This document shows, piece by piece, positions 7,192-16,357 of a DNA stretch of 64,000 nt (position 1 is the first letter of the stretch; each line of letters begins with the position of its first letter). The notes below the pieces were generated by a model, which was not told the origin of the DNA, made no database searches, and worked only from the letters and a program-made list of their open reading frames with translations. This stretch comes from Desulfuromonadales bacterium. Lineage in GTDB: Bacteria > Desulfobacterota > Desulfuromonadia > Desulfuromonadales > BM103. The stretch lies in contig JAQYVY010000001.1 in NCBI GenBank assembly GCA_030145195.1, positions 1 to 64,000 on the forward strand, given 5' to 3'. A program made the position numbers and the translations under genes.

Positions 7192-9369
7192 TTAATACAT
7201 CTCAAAGTCGTTATCCAGAGAGTCCTCCTTACCTCTTGCTTTATAATCTTCATTGAACCGATCAGCATTCAGCTTAATGCCCGATTCCGCAATCTGAGCG
7301 AGCTTCGATTTGTCCTCCGAAAAGCCTCGATTAGACTGGTCCGGGGAGTAACCTGAACGGCTGTGGCTTCGCCCACTCTCATTCACGACAAAGAAGGAGA
7401 TCATTTCAGCCAATTGCTCCGATTGACTCGATAACTCCTCAGCGGTCGAGGCCATCTCTTCAGAAGATGAAGCGTTCTGCTGAATGATTGAATCTAGTTG
7501 TTGGATGCTCTGGCTGATCTGGTCAGCACCCGCATCCTGCTCCCGGCTTGATGCTGCAATCTCTTGCACCAACTCTGCGGTCTTCTGGATGTTGGGTACC
7601 AAAGCATCCAGTATGGTGCCAGCCTTCTCGGCAACTTCAACACTACTGGTCGAGAGTTCGTTGATTTCGCCCGCAGCCTTCTGGCTACGTTCCGCCAGTT
7701 TGCGCACTTCAGAGGCAACCACAGCAAATCCTTTGCCTTGCTCGCCAGCACGAGCCGCCTCAATCGCTGCATTCAGAGCCAGTAGGTTGGTCTGACGTGC
7801 GATCTCCTCGATAATGTTGATCTTGACGGCAATCTCTTTCATGGCCGTGACCGTTTGATTGACTGCGTCACCACCTTCTTGGGCATCAGTGGCTGCCTTA
7901 ATGGCAATTTTTTCGGTCTGCATGGCGTTGTCAGCGTTCTGCCGGATATTGGCTGTCATTTGTTCGATACTCGATGAGGCTTCTTCTGCGGCAGCGGCCT
8001 GCTCCGACGCTCCCTGTGACAATTCTTCAGAAGTGGAACTCATCGCCTGTGATCCAGTGGAAACATTCTCTGACGCATTGTGAATATCGCGAACCATTGA
8101 CCCCAAGTCAGCTATAACTTTTTTTAGAGAATTTCTAAGGGCATCTTTGTCACTTCGCGATTGAACTTTAGTTGTCAAATCTCCACCAGCCAGTGCTTCC
8201 AGGCTATCAATAACTTCTGTTTTTAGACTGTCAGCGAAGCGGTCCATCGTATCGCCAAGCTGGCCAATTTCATCTCCTCGTCCCAGATTAAGGCGCTGAT
8301 CAATCTGTCCTTCCTCTATTTCCAGAATCATGCCTACTGTTTTGCGGAGTGGCACGAGAATGCCGCGAGCAATAATGAACGCCAGAATAATACCTAATGG
8401 TACGGCGATTGCACAGAAAGCCAAGACACCAACGAGGGTCTGATTACTTTCTGCAAGCATAACATCATCAGTCATAATGCCTTGGTTTGTTATATCGACA
8501 ACCTGTTTAAACAGGTCTTGGACTTCCCCCAGATTCGTGATCGTATCTGACGCAAAGATTGCCTTCGCCTGATTCATGCCGCCGATTAATTCTTCGCCGC
8601 GTCTCTTTAGCTCAGCCAGGGTTGCCTGTGTTTTCTCCAGGGCGGGTAATGTTTCTTTTTCAAAAACCTGATAAGCCACCTCATGTTCAAGACGATTGTT
8701 GTTAATCTTCTTGGCGGATTCATGTAGCTGCCTGTGGGGTTCCTTGATCTGGTCGAGAAGCATTGCCAGCTTTGGGTCAGACTCGGCAACGGTTTTACCC
8801 GTAGCCCCATATAGAAACTCGCCCAAACCGCATTTGTGATCATCGAGCTGCACATCAATCTGATCCAGATCTTCTGCAAAGAAAGCTAATACCTGATTGA
8901 TCCAAGCCAGATGATCAGCTTCTTTCTCTGCCAGGAACTTTGGCAAGCTTAAATCCGCCTGACGAAAAACCTTTTGAATTTCTATCGCAGATTCATGCAA
9001 CTTACGATGTGGTTCCTCAAGTTGGCTTAATATATCACTGAGTTGCGGTAACAGCAGTTCTGCTCCGGTGCGCCCTTCTCCATAAAACCATTTTCCGAAC
9101 CCGCACTTGTGAGGATCTGTCTCTATGTCCAGTTTGGTGATATTGTCATCTGTAAGAAGTGAATTCAGCGCAATTGACCATTTCAAATGGTCGACTTCAC
9201 GCTGGACGATCTCTCCACGAAGTTTGTTGCCATCAATAACTTCTTCGGCATTCCCAACAATTCCTTTAATGCCAAAAACTGACCAACCTCCAGTAACTAA
9301 CAACAGAACCAGAATTGCGCCAAAACCGATTGTGAATTTTGTCGACAATTTATAATCTTTCCAAGCCAT
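7192..9369 (-). CDS. Methyl-accepting chemotaxis protein with two N-terminal CZB domains
   Basis: The start at 9369 ([12 protein letters not shown]) has GGAGG six bases upstream, better than the longer frame; 725 residues. Order: transmembrane helix about 13-33; two tandem chemoreceptor zinc-binding (CZB) units, each with DHLxW, HKCGxG and EPHRxLHESA; transmembrane helix about 310-335; HAMP; then a long coiled coil with the signalling tip [20 protein letters not shown] and a conserved methylation helix. CZB units usually lie in the cytoplasm; here both sit between the membrane helices, so they should face the periplasm. The family ligand is Zn, bound by His and Cys. A CheY-like gene precedes it and a cheW relic follows. 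Confidence 0.93.
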   Translation of the reverse strand: MAWKDYKLSTKFTIGFGAILVLLLVTGGWSVFGIKGIVGNAEEVIDGNKLRGEIVQREVDHLKWSIALNSLLTDDNITKLDIETDPHKCGFGKWFYGEGRTGAELLLPQLSDILSQLEEPHRKLHESAIEIQKVFRQADLSLPKFLAEKEADHLAWINQVLAFFAEDLDQIDVQLDDHKCGLGEFLYGATGKTVAESDPKLAMLLDQIKEPHRQLHESAKKINNNRLEHEVAYQVFEKETLPALEKTQATLAELKRRGEELIGGMNQAKAIFASDTITNLGEVQDLFKQVVDITNQGIMTDDVMLAESNQTLVGVLAFCAIAVPLGIILAFIIARGILVPLRKTVGMILEIEEGQIDQRLNLGRGDEIGQLGDTMDRFADSLKTEVIDSLEALAGGDLTTKVQSRSDKDALRNSLKKVIADLGSMVRDIHNASENVSTGSQAMSSTSEELSQGASEQAAAAEEASSSIEQMTANIRQNADNAMQTEKIAIKAATDAQEGGDAVNQTVTAMKEIAVKINIIEEIARQTNLLALNAAIEAARAGEQGKGFAVVASEVRKLAERSQKAAGEINELSTSSVEVAEKAGTILDALVPNIQKTAELVQEIAASSREQDAGADQISQSIQQLDSIIQQNASSSEEMASTAEELSSQSEQLAEMISFFVVNESGRSHSRSGYSPDQSNRGFSEDKSKLAQIAESGIKLNADRFNEDYKARGKEDSLDNDFEMY

Positions 9370-9468
9370 CGCTGCCTCCAGTTTTTCCCCTCTGTTTACA
9401 ATATAAAGCATGGCCTCTTGTGCCACGCATTTTGTGTCTTGGGATAAAGCGTTGGGTGAATAAAAAAA

Positions 9469-9837
9469 TCAGGTAATGGGGCAAATCATTCGTAAAACTG
9501 ACAAAAGGTGCGAGGGCTGAAAAGGTTTGGTAACCCATCCTGAGGCTCCTGCGGTTTTGCCTTCTTGTTTCTTCTCAGGCTGTGATTCCGTGGTCAACAT
9601 GATGATAGGCATAAACCGGTTTCCGGCAATATTTCTTACGTGTTTGATCAGACCCACGCCATCGATTTTCGGCATATTCAGGTCAGTGACAAGAACATCG
9701 ACTGGTTGCGTTGCCAATTTATGAATCGCATCTTCGCCATCGATTGCTTCAACAACTTCATATCCAGCAGCTGTGAGCGTAGTGCTTAAGACCTGTCTAA
9801 CAGTAGCAGAGTCATCAACTGTCATGATTCGTTTCAT
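9469..9837 (-). CDS. CheY-like single-domain response regulator
   Basis: Start at 9837 (MKRIMTVDDSATVRQ) chosen for the AAGGA site; 122 residues, the size of a lone receiver domain. Acidic pair DD at 8-9, phosphoacceptor Asp in VDVLVTDLNMPKIDG, Thr in IIMLTTES and Lys in GWVTKPF are all present. No output domain. It lies 100 bases upstream of the chemoreceptor on the same strand and probably relays its signal, either to the flagellar motor or to another target; which one cannot be seen here. Confidence 0.92.
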   Translation of the reverse strand: MKRIMTVDDSATVRQVLSTTLTAAGYEVVEAIDGEDAIHKLATQPVDVLVTDLNMPKIDGVGLIKHVRNIAGNRFMPIIMLTTESQPEKKQEGKTAGASGWVTKPFQPSHLLSVLRMICPIT

Positions 9838-10266
9838 GTTTTTTCCTTGATATCCCGAGCGTTGGTCGTAAAGGTATCGCCTGCCTGACGCCAATACCTC
9901 GAAAGAGAATTTTCGATAGATCTCAGGTATTTTTAAACTTACTGAGGCTGTTCTCTAGCAACTCATTGTTTGCGTAAAGGCATTATGGCAGGCTGAAAAG
10001 CTATAGGCATTTAGTTAATTCTTTCTAACTTATTAATTACCACCACTAAACCCACACGGTCAACCGGATAATTATTTATTGCATTGTTTGTTTTATGCGG
10101 TAGTTCGTGTCGTCGCCAGTTGTTTTGTCCACGGTTTTTACGTTTTTAGATCCGTACTCTTAACCTTAGCTTTCTTAGCTATAGACGCGCTTCCCAGCGC
10201 GGAGAGACTGTGCTACATTGCCAACCCGAAAAAGAAATTCATATATTAAGTAAGGGGACCATCGAT
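9838..10266. other. Divergent intergenic region, cheY-like / efpL
   Basis: About 430 bases of AT-rich sequence carrying the promoters of two divergent units. A short GC hairpin (CGCGCTtcccAGCGCG, near 10186-10201) sits about 65 bases before efpL. No other feature was recognised. Confidence 0.4.
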
Positions 10267-10827
10267 ATGACATCCAACGATTTGAAGCGTGGCCAGGTGA
10301 TCCTGCTCGACAACGCACCCTGCCTGGTTCTTGAACTCAGCAGCCAGAGCCCATCGGCGCGCGGCGGCAGCACCCTGATCAAGACCAAATACCGTAACTT
10401 GCTGACCACTCAGGTGCTGGAAAAGGCCTTCAAAGCCGGTGACCGGGTTGACGCCGCCGATTTTGAAAAGCGCAAAGGGCAGTTCCTCTATGCCGATGGC
10501 GATAACGGCATCTTCATGGATTTGGAGAGCTACGAGCAGTATGAGGTCGGTGCGGAGATCTATGATCTGGTCAAAGGTTTTCTGCTTGACGGCGCGGAGG
10601 TCGTTATGGGCACGTTCGAAGGCCAGGTAGTCTCCATCGAACCGCCCATGATCGTGGAACTGATTGTCACCGAGACCGATCCGGTCATCAAGAATGCCAC
10701 CGCCCAGGCCCAGGGTAAGGACGCCCTTCTTGAAACCGGCCTGAAGATTCAGGTGCCTGCTTATCTTGATTCTGGAGAAAAGGTCAAGGTCGATACGCGT
10801 GAAGGACGGTTCGTGTCAAGGGCATAA
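10267..10827 (+). CDS. efpL: EF-P-like protein EfpL (YeiP)
   Basis: 186 residues from ATG 10267 with AAGGGGA upstream. It is an EF-P paralogue with the same three-domain architecture, but the domain I loop reads SQSPSARGGSTLIK, placing Arg32 where EF-P has its modifiable lysine. That arginine-tipped loop is diagnostic of the YeiP/EfpL group, which acts on polyproline and other difficult motifs without lysylation. The C-terminal segment is SGEKVKVDTREGRFVSRA. A strong terminator follows, so it is probably monocistronic. True efp lies 4 kb away, so this organism has both factors. Confidence 0.93.
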   Translation: MTSNDLKRGQVILLDNAPCLVLELSSQSPSARGGSTLIKTKYRNLLTTQVLEKAFKAGDRVDAADFEKRKGQFLYADGDNGIFMDLESYEQYEVGAEIYDLVKGFLLDGAEVVMGTFEGQVVSIEPPMIVELIVTETDPVIKNATAQAQGKDALLETGLKIQVPAYLDSGEKVKVDTREGRFVSRA

Positions 10828-10868
10828 CCTCTTAGCTTGTAAAGTGACAGAGGCAAGATAACTCTAGA

Positions 10869-10901
10869 AGGACGGCTCTCAATCGAGTCGTCCTTTTTTT
10901 A
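10869..10901 (+). terminator. Rho-independent terminator of efpL
   Basis: The stem GGACGGCTC / GAGTCGTCC (one G-T pair) with a short loop is followed by seven T. It lies about 45 bases after the efpL stop. Confidence 0.85.
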
Positions 10902-10945
10902 TGGGGCGTTTTTTCCGTGGCGCAAACCTCGCTACGATCCTTAGT

Positions 10946-10965
10946 TTTTTGCAGTTATGCAAAAA
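10946..10965. promoter_or_regulatory. Palindromic operator, copy 1
   Basis: TTTTTGCA-GTTA-TGCAAAAA, a perfect 8-base inverted repeat with a 4-base spacer. It is the first of three such sites upstream of the OFA transporter, about 265-285 bases ahead of the sigma-54 promoter. Candidate upstream activating site of an enhancer-binding protein. Confidence 0.65.
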
Positions 10966-10980
10966 GCCCTAAAATTGCCC

Positions 10981-10996
10981 TTGCAGTTTTGCAAAA
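10981..10996. promoter_or_regulatory. Palindromic operator, copy 2
   Basis: TTGCA-GTTT-TGCAA(AA): same core and the same 4-base spacer as the neighbouring copies but shorter perfect arms. Its centre is 33 bases from that of copy 1, about three helical turns. Confidence 0.6.
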
Positions 10997-11114
10997 CCAT
11001 GTTTTAGGTCTGTCTCGATCAATTCGTAAACCCTTACGTTCTGCTACTTTTCTCCTCATGCGCCAAGCCGTCCCGGCACCCGTGTTTTATTAAAGACCTC
11101 CTCATTTTTTGTTC

Positions 11115-11133
11115 TTTTTGCATTTCTGCAAAA
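11115..11133. promoter_or_regulatory. Palindromic operator, copy 3
   Basis: TTTTTGCA-TTTC-TGCAAAA: the same core at roughly -110 relative to the sigma-54 promoter, a normal distance for an upstream activating site. Confidence 0.65.
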
Positions 11134-11228
11134 CAATGCTTTGACAATTCTCCTGGTCGTTTTGCTGCTCATCCTCTCAAGTAGCCGAATTTAAAGAATA
11201 AAAAGTTTTTTTCAGTCGATTTTCCAGG

Positions 11229-11245
11229 TTGGTACATGTGTTGCC
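11229..11245 (+). promoter_or_regulatory. Sigma-54 (-24/-12) promoter for the OFA transporter
   Basis: TTGGTACATGTGTTGCC has GG at 11231-11232 and GC at 11243-11244 with the required 10-base separation, and matches the consensus TGGCAC-N5-TTGC at most positions (TGGtAC, TTGC). About 220 bases of leader precede the start codon. Confidence 0.65.
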
Positions 11246-11464
11246 ATAGATGTAATGCACAACTCATGACGTCGGCGGTTATTTGTACCGCGTCAACATC
11301 CATTATGGAAAGGCAACCTGATGCAATCGTCGCGCTCGACTACAGATCGTCTGGAAAAACCAGTCATCGGTGCGATCAAGGTTCGCTGGCCCCTCTCATA
11401 TCGAGTTCAACAGATACAGCAATATGGTTTGGATAACTCTATACCGATTATCAAGGAGGCAAAA

Positions 11465-12778
11465 ATGAGCAAGCAAAAATCATTATCAAGACGTGGCTGG
11501 ACGGTCGTACTCGCCGGTACTTGCATCAACCTGGCACTGGGCATCCTTTACACCTGGAGTATCTTCAAGGGTGCGATTGCCGATTCTATCGCCTCGGGTG
11601 CCCCTGGCGCTTTTGCCTGGGACAAGGCCTCGATCAACGATCCTTATGCAACCGCTTGCTTGACTTTCTCTGTGGCGATGATTCTTGCGGGTAAGCTGCA
11701 AGACAAGTTTGGCCCTCGCATCACCTGTATCCTTGGTGGCTTGATGGTTGGTGCCGGTTTCATCATGATCTCCCAGACCACTAACTACTGGTACTGGATC
11801 GTCGGCTTCGGTGTCTTGGCCGGGATGGGGATTGGTTTTGGTTACTCTGCTGCCACGCCTCCGGCACTTAAGTGGTTCCCACCAGCCAAGACCGGCTTGA
11901 TCGCTGGCATTGTTGTCGCCGGTTTTGGTCTGGCTTCAATTTACATTGCACCGTTGGCTCAGTACCTGCTTGGTGCCTACGGTATCCAGCAGTCGATGCT
12001 TTTTTTCGGTGTTGGGTTTGTTGTGGTTACGAGTTTCTTTGGGATGTTTCTTTCTAATCCTCCGGAAGGCTACATTGCCGATCCGAATGCTGCCAAGTCA
12101 AAAGTCAAAGCGGTTGTGGTCGAAGACAAGTCTCCTTCGCAAATTCTTAAATCCGCTAAGTTCTATACCCTGTGGACCTGCTTTTTTATTGGTGCCGGTG
12201 CCGGACTTATGGTTATCGGCAGCGCCAAAGGTTTGGCCAAGGCAAGCATGGGCGAAATGGCTTTTCTGGTCGTTGCCATCATGTCGGTTGGTAATGCCGC
12301 CGGTCGCATCGTGGCCGGGGTCGTTTCCGACAAAATTGGCCGGGCCAACACTCTGGTGATCATGCTGGTTTTCCAGGCGGTGCTGATGTTCTTGGCCATT
12401 CCGGTCATTGACGGGACTTACAGTAACCCGCTCGCAATGCCGCTGCTGGTGACCTTTATGGTCTTTAACTATGGCACCAACCTGTCGCTCTTTCCGTCTT
12501 ATGCTAAGGATCTCTGGGGTGCCAAGCATTTCGGCATGAACTACGGCCTTCTCTTCTCTGCCTGGGGGGTTGGAGCTTTCGTTCTGGTGCGTGCCTCTGA
12601 GATGATGCGGGTCAAGACCGGTGGTTTCACCATGTCTTTCGCCGTTGCCGGTGCTCTGCTGGTGGTTGGTGCTATGCTCGCCGGGACCTTGAAGAAGCGC
12701 AAGGCCGAAGCTCCGGTTCTCGAAGGGGCCCTGGAAGCAGAGGAAGGCCTGGCTCTTTCGGAAGTGACCAACGATTAA
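11465..12778 (+). CDS. OFA-family MFS transporter (oxalate/formate antiporter-like)
   Basis: Start at 11465 (MSKQKSLSRRGWTVV) because AAGGAGG lies at ideal spacing; the longer frame upstream has no such site. 437 residues, 12 predicted transmembrane helices. OFA features: LGILYTWSIFKGAI in helix 1, LQDKFGPRITCILGG in the loop after helix 2, GIGFGYSAATPPALKWFPP, and VSDKIGRANTLV in the second half. The family carries small carboxylates such as oxalate, formate or monocarboxylates; the substrate here is unknown. The sigma-54 promoter and three palindromes upstream suggest induction by an enhancer-binding regulator, as is common for carboxylate carriers. Confidence 0.9.
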   Translation: MSKQKSLSRRGWTVVLAGTCINLALGILYTWSIFKGAIADSIASGAPGAFAWDKASINDPYATACLTFSVAMILAGKLQDKFGPRITCILGGLMVGAGFIMISQTTNYWYWIVGFGVLAGMGIGFGYSAATPPALKWFPPAKTGLIAGIVVAGFGLASIYIAPLAQYLLGAYGIQQSMLFFGVGFVVVTSFFGMFLSNPPEGYIADPNAAKSKVKAVVVEDKSPSQILKSAKFYTLWTCFFIGAGAGLMVIGSAKGLAKASMGEMAFLVVAIMSVGNAAGRIVAGVVSDKIGRANTLVIMLVFQAVLMFLAIPVIDGTYSNPLAMPLLVTFMVFNYGTNLSLFPSYAKDLWGAKHFGMNYGLLFSAWGVGAFVLVRASEMMRVKTGGFTMSFAVAGALLVVGAMLAGTLKKRKAEAPVLEGALEAEEGLALSEVTND

Positions 12779-12823
12779 CAATTCTCTACCGTTTGCAAAC
12801 CCTCCTTCAGGTTCAAACGGCCT

Positions 12824-12855
12824 CGGCCCCGTCAGCAATGACGGGGCCGTTTTTA
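12824..12855 (+). terminator. Rho-independent terminator of the OFA transporter gene
   Basis: Perfect 11-base stem CGGCCCCGTCA / TGACGGGGCCG with a GCAA tetraloop, followed by TTTTT. Confidence 0.93.
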
Positions 12856-13223
12856 GTTTGAATCGATAACTTCGAGAAAGGCGGCAAATATTTGAAGCCA
12901 TGTAATCGTAGAAATGATGAGGCACAGCGGTTGATGCTGGTCCTTGAAGCCAAGGAACTGTCGTGCTCTGTGCTCTCTATGACTCCCTTTCTGAGGATTT
13001 GTAAAACTGCATTTGTTTATTAAGGTTATGAAGGGTTATGTCGCTGCCGACTCAACCGTGGTCGTTCTGGCCATGGTTGCTGAGGGTAAAAGTTATCCAG
13101 CGGCAGGGGTTCTTTCTCTTCCCGTTTGACATCGCAAAGGCATCACTCATAATTACTGGTAGTTGAGTGGTACAAACAGCTTGTCCTGATCAGCAATAAA
13201 GTTTTTCGGTATAGAGAACTTTT
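12856..13223. other. Gene-poor stretch before the leuCD relic
   Basis: No convincing gene. A short frame from about 13028 (MKGYVAADSTVVVLAMVAEG) has no recognisable family. Given the decayed leucine genes that follow, this may also be decaying sequence. Confidence 0.35.
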
Positions 13224-13519
13224 ATGTGTACAAAAACCTTGTATGACAAACTTTGGGCGCGTCACCAGAGATGGTCGTTGCGGTCGATGGTTGTTTGCCT
13301 GATCCAACAGCCCCGGGCTATCATTTGGCTGTGAATCTGGAAAGGCAGCAAGTCACCACCCCCTTTGGTGAAGTGCTTGCGTTTGCGGTTGATCTGTTTC
13401 GTAAAAGATGCTTGTTGCAGGGTCTTGATGACATCAGTCTGACTTTGCAGCATGTTGCAGAGATCAGAACATTTGAAGAGCAGCGAAAGCTTGCGGAGCC
13501 CTGGCTGTTTAGCCCCTGA
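13224..13519 (+). pseudogene. leuC-leuD relic (isopropylmalate dehydratase subunits fused by deletion)
   Basis: From ATG 13224 the frame reads MCTKTLYDKLWARHQ, the N-terminus of LeuC (large subunit; E. coli begins MAKTLYEKLFDAH). It then loses similarity. From about 13270, in a different frame, the sequence continues as the C-terminus of LeuD: PGYHLAVNLERQQVTTP, then DLFRKRCLLQGLDDISLTLQ and a terminal EPWLF. So nearly all of leuC and the first part of leuD are gone, and the junction is out of frame. It lies directly upstream of ilvB-ilvN-ilvD, consistent with a former branched-chain amino acid operon. Confidence 0.8.
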
Positions 13520-13527
13520 GCTTCTCG

Positions 13528-13771
13528 CCACTAAGACTCAAAGACACCAGGGAGCCGGGATCGAGTCTGGCTACTTAGTGCCTTGCTTTCTTTGTGGCTA
13601 ACCTTTGTTTGTTTTGATTTTTGTTATAGTTCTATCCTGCATATCCTTGTGAAGATAGTTTCAGGATTTAAAGGTTTTTTTACAGGGATGAACAGGATCT
13701 GCCGTATGTTTAAACTTCAAAGAGTACCAAGTTGTTTCTTTCTGTCTTGGTGTCTTTGTGGCTAACCTTTA
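13528..13771. repeat. Degenerate palindromic repeat with duplicated right arm
   Basis: CACTAAGACTCAAAGACACC at the left, and two copies of TCTTTGTGGCTAACCTTT (near 13590 and 13750) at the right. The unit resembles the ACGCAAAG-type repeats elsewhere in the window. A TTTACAGGGATGAACAGGAT motif lies between the two right-hand copies. No gene is visible in this 300-base gap. Confidence 0.55.
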
Positions 13772-13822
13772 TTCAGCTTATATGCCCGAAATTTAAACGA
13801 CACTTTAATAGAAGAGGTCACA

Positions 13823-15553
13823 ATGCGAGGAGCGGAACTGGTTTTAAGGGCACTGCTTGACCGGGGTGTGAAATATATCTTTGGCTACACCGGCGGGGCG
13901 ATCATGCCGGTGTTTGATGAAATGGAAAAGCAGCAGCTCTTTACTTTTGTGATGCCGCGCCATGAGCAGGGGGCGACGTTTATGGCCCAGGGGCTGTCGC
14001 GGGCCTCGCTCTCCACCGACACTCCGCAAGTCGGAGTCTGCTTATCAACTTCGGGTCCGGGTGCTATGAATCTGGTGACGGGGGTTGCTGATGCGCATAT
14101 GGACTCCGTGCCAATGGTCGCGATTACCGGTCAGGTTGCGACCGGGGTGATTGCCACAGATGCCTTTCAGGAGAGCGACGTGGTCGGTGTCATGATGCCG
14201 ATTTGCAAACAGACCTATATGCCGCTCTCTGCAGAAGAGGTCGAGAAAACCGTTCACGAGGCCTTCTACGTGGCGACGACCGGACGTCCCGGTCCGGTGG
14301 TGATTGACATCCCCAAGGATATCCAGTTGCAGCAGACCCGGGAGAGTTACCATTTTGACCCAAAGAAGTTTCGGCCCAAATTGCCGGGGTTTTATTACCA
14401 CCCCTCGCCTGAGCGGGAAGTCTTGCACCAGGCGATCGAGATGATTAATCGCAGTGAGCGACCGGTGATGTTCTGCGGTCACGGCGTCATCTCAAGCAAC
14501 GCTGGCGCTATGTTGCAAGAATTTGCGGAAAAGACCAACATCCCGGTGGCGTTCACGCTGCATGGTTTGTCGGCGATGCCTGTCGATCACCCGCTGAGCC
14601 TGGGCATGATGGGGATGCACGGCACAGTTGAGGCCAACCGTGCCGTCATGAATGCCGATCTGATTATCAGCTTCGGCATGCGTTTCGATGATCGGGTGAC
14701 CGGCAAGCTGAATGAATATGCCAAAAACGCCGATGTCATTCATGTCGAGATAGATCCTTCTGAGCTCGATAAGAATGTTGCCACCACGGTCGCCATCAAT
14801 GCCGATGTCTACCGGACCTTGCACGTCATGTTGAGTGATCCTGAGTTGATCTATAAACCAAGACGGCGCTGGCTGGAAGAAATTGAAGTCAATCGCCAGG
14901 AGGTGTTTGCTGAGATTGAAGCCGAGATTGCCGCTGGTGTTGGTGACGATGGCAAGCTGTTGATGAAAACCATTATCCGCCGGCTGTCAGACATTACCGA
15001 AGGCAAGGATATTGTGGTTCCGGATGTTGGCCAGCACCAGATGATGTCCGCTCGTTACTACAATTTCCAGACCAATAACAGCTGGTTCACTTCCGGTGGC
15101 GCCGGCACCATGGGCTGCTCACTGCCGATGGCGATCGGGGCCAAGCTGGCACGGCCTGATGAGCGGGTCTGGTCGATCAGTGGTGATGGTGGTTTCCAGA
15201 TGAACATTCAGGAACTGGGCACCATCATGGAGCAGGGCACCGATGTTAAAATTATGATTTTGAATAACGGTTATCTGGGTATGGTGCGCCAATGGCAGAC
15301 CTTGTTCTTCGATGGCCGTTATGCCGGAACGCCCATGCAAAGCCCGAATTATGAGCATATCGCCAAGGCGTACAATCTGCCTTATCAGAAGGTGACCACG
15401 CTGGACCAGGTCGACGCCGCCATTCGCACCGCGGCAGAGCATCAGGGCTCGTACCTGCTTGAATTCATCTGCGATCCTTCCGAAGTTATTTTGCCGATGA
15501 TTCCGGCTGGCGGCGGCTTTGGGGATATGATCGTGTCGCGGCCGAAGGCCTAG
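13823..15553 (+). CDS. ilvB: Acetolactate synthase, large (catalytic) subunit
   Basis: ThDP enzyme that condenses two pyruvates to acetolactate (or pyruvate with 2-oxobutyrate), the first common step of valine, leucine and isoleucine synthesis. 576 residues, normal length. The N-terminal domain has [15 protein letters not shown] and the catalytic Glu in MPRHEQGA; the C-terminal domain has the ThDP/Mg motif SGDGGFQMN ending in ILNNGYLG. The middle FAD-binding domain is intact. It heads ilvB-ilvN-ilvD, with gaps of 141 and 177 bases filled largely by palindromic repeats. Confidence 0.95.
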   Translation: MRGAELVLRALLDRGVKYIFGYTGGAIMPVFDEMEKQQLFTFVMPRHEQGATFMAQGLSRASLSTDTPQVGVCLSTSGPGAMNLVTGVADAHMDSVPMVAITGQVATGVIATDAFQESDVVGVMMPICKQTYMPLSAEEVEKTVHEAFYVATTGRPGPVVIDIPKDIQLQQTRESYHFDPKKFRPKLPGFYYHPSPEREVLHQAIEMINRSERPVMFCGHGVISSNAGAMLQEFAEKTNIPVAFTLHGLSAMPVDHPLSLGMMGMHGTVEANRAVMNADLIISFGMRFDDRVTGKLNEYAKNADVIHVEIDPSELDKNVATTVAINADVYRTLHVMLSDPELIYKPRRRWLEEIEVNRQEVFAEIEAEIAAGVGDDGKLLMKTIIRRLSDITEGKDIVVPDVGQHQMMSARYYNFQTNNSWFTSGGAGTMGCSLPMAIGAKLARPDERVWSISGDGGFQMNIQELGTIMEQGTDVKIMILNNGYLGMVRQWQTLFFDGRYAGTPMQSPNYEHIAKAYNLPYQKVTTLDQVDAAIRTAAEHQGSYLLEFICDPSEVILPMIPAGGGFGDMIVSRPKA

Positions 15554-15582
15554 GCAGACTTTAGCCAGCACCAAAAGTAGGC

Positions 15583-15660
15583 GCCTTCAGGCGAGGCACC
15601 AAGACTCAAAGAAAAGCCGGTCAGTTAACTTCGTGTCCTGGCGTCTTGGTGGCAGGTTTG
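15583..15660. repeat. Palindromic intergenic repeat between ilvB and ilvN
   Basis: The arms GGCACCAAGACTCAAAGA and GTGTCCTGGCGTCTTGGTGG are imperfectly complementary around a short centre. It is of the same family as the ACGCAAAG-unit repeats. Confidence 0.55.
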
Positions 15661-15694
15661 GATTTTTACAAAATCAATGTTTCGGGGATGAAAT

Positions 15695-16180
15695 ATGACA
15701 GTCAAAAAAATGAAAAGACGGGCCATTTTAGCCTTTGTGCAGGATAAACCGGGGACGCTTAACAAGATCTCCATGATGATTCGTCGCAAGATGTACAATG
15801 TCGATACCCTGACCGTCTGCAAGGCCAAAGCTTTGGGGGTCAGCCGGATGACGATTACCCTGCGTGAAGACGACGAGGCCAAGGTGCTGCAGGTAATCCG
15901 GCAGTTGGAAAAATTCACCGAAGTGATCCGTGCCAAAGAGCTGGATCGCGACACGAGCTACTGGCGAGAAGTGGCCATCGTTAAGTTTGAACTGGATAAA
16001 AAATCTTTTGATAAATTGCAGAAAAAGTACCAGCTCGAAGTTCTTGACAGCAAGCCGCATGATACTTATATCGTGCAGCTTGCCGGTCCGACGGAAAGGA
16101 TCGATAGCTTCCTCGCTGATCTCGGGGCAGCCCATTTCATTGAAATTGCTCGCACCGGTGTCACCGCGATGGATAAGTGA
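15695..16180 (+). CDS. ilvN: Acetolactate synthase, small (regulatory) subunit
   Basis: 161 residues: an N-terminal ACT domain (FVQDKPGTLNKISMMIRRK, then YNVDTLTVCKAK) and the C-terminal small-subunit domain ending ARTGVTAMDK. It binds valine-type effectors and activates and feedback-regulates IlvB. ACT domains of this type normally carry a Gly/Asn-rich loop; here the loop is DKPGTLN. Position between ilvB and ilvD supports the role. Confidence 0.93.
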   Translation: MTVKKMKRRAILAFVQDKPGTLNKISMMIRRKMYNVDTLTVCKAKALGVSRMTITLREDDEAKVLQVIRQLEKFTEVIRAKELDRDTSYWREVAIVKFELDKKSFDKLQKKYQLEVLDSKPHDTYIVQLAGPTERIDSFLADLGAAHFIEIARTGVTAMDK

Positions 16181-16209
16181 AAAACATTTCAGGACAAGGG
16201 TAAAACCTT

Positions 16210-16327
16210 TAAGCCTTACGCAAAGACGTAAAGACGCAAAGACGCAAAGAAAGCAAAAACATAACAATCTTTGGTGGTTTTTCTTTGTGTCTTTGCGTCT
16301 TGAGTGAGCGTAGCGAACGGGCGTGAG
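16210..16327. repeat. Palindromic repeat built of ACGCAAAG octamers (ilvN-ilvD gap)
   Basis: The left arm holds four near-tandem octamers (ACGCAAAG, ACGTAAAG, ACGCAAAG, ACGCAAAG; 16218-16249). The right arm has CTTTGTGTCTTTGCGTCTTG followed by AGTGAGCGTAGCGAACGGGC. The arms can pair. Other copies lie near 39.5, 40.9 and 44.5 kb. Confidence 0.75.
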
Positions 16328-16357
16328 AAAGTTTTTTGAGTTATTTGAGGTGCAGTC

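Noticed and set aside
9370-9468. Sigma-54 promoter before the CZB chemoreceptor
   Set aside because: A TGGCAC is present on the minus strand but the GC partner is 13, not 10, bases away.
11236-11464. Longer N-terminus of the OFA transporter or small gene in its leader
   Set aside because: The frame lacks a ribosome-binding site and family similarity; AAGGAGG lies immediately before ATG 11465.
12098-12925. 275-residue open frame on the minus strand over the OFA transporter gene
   Set aside because: Antisense to a well supported gene, no family features, composition of a shadow frame.
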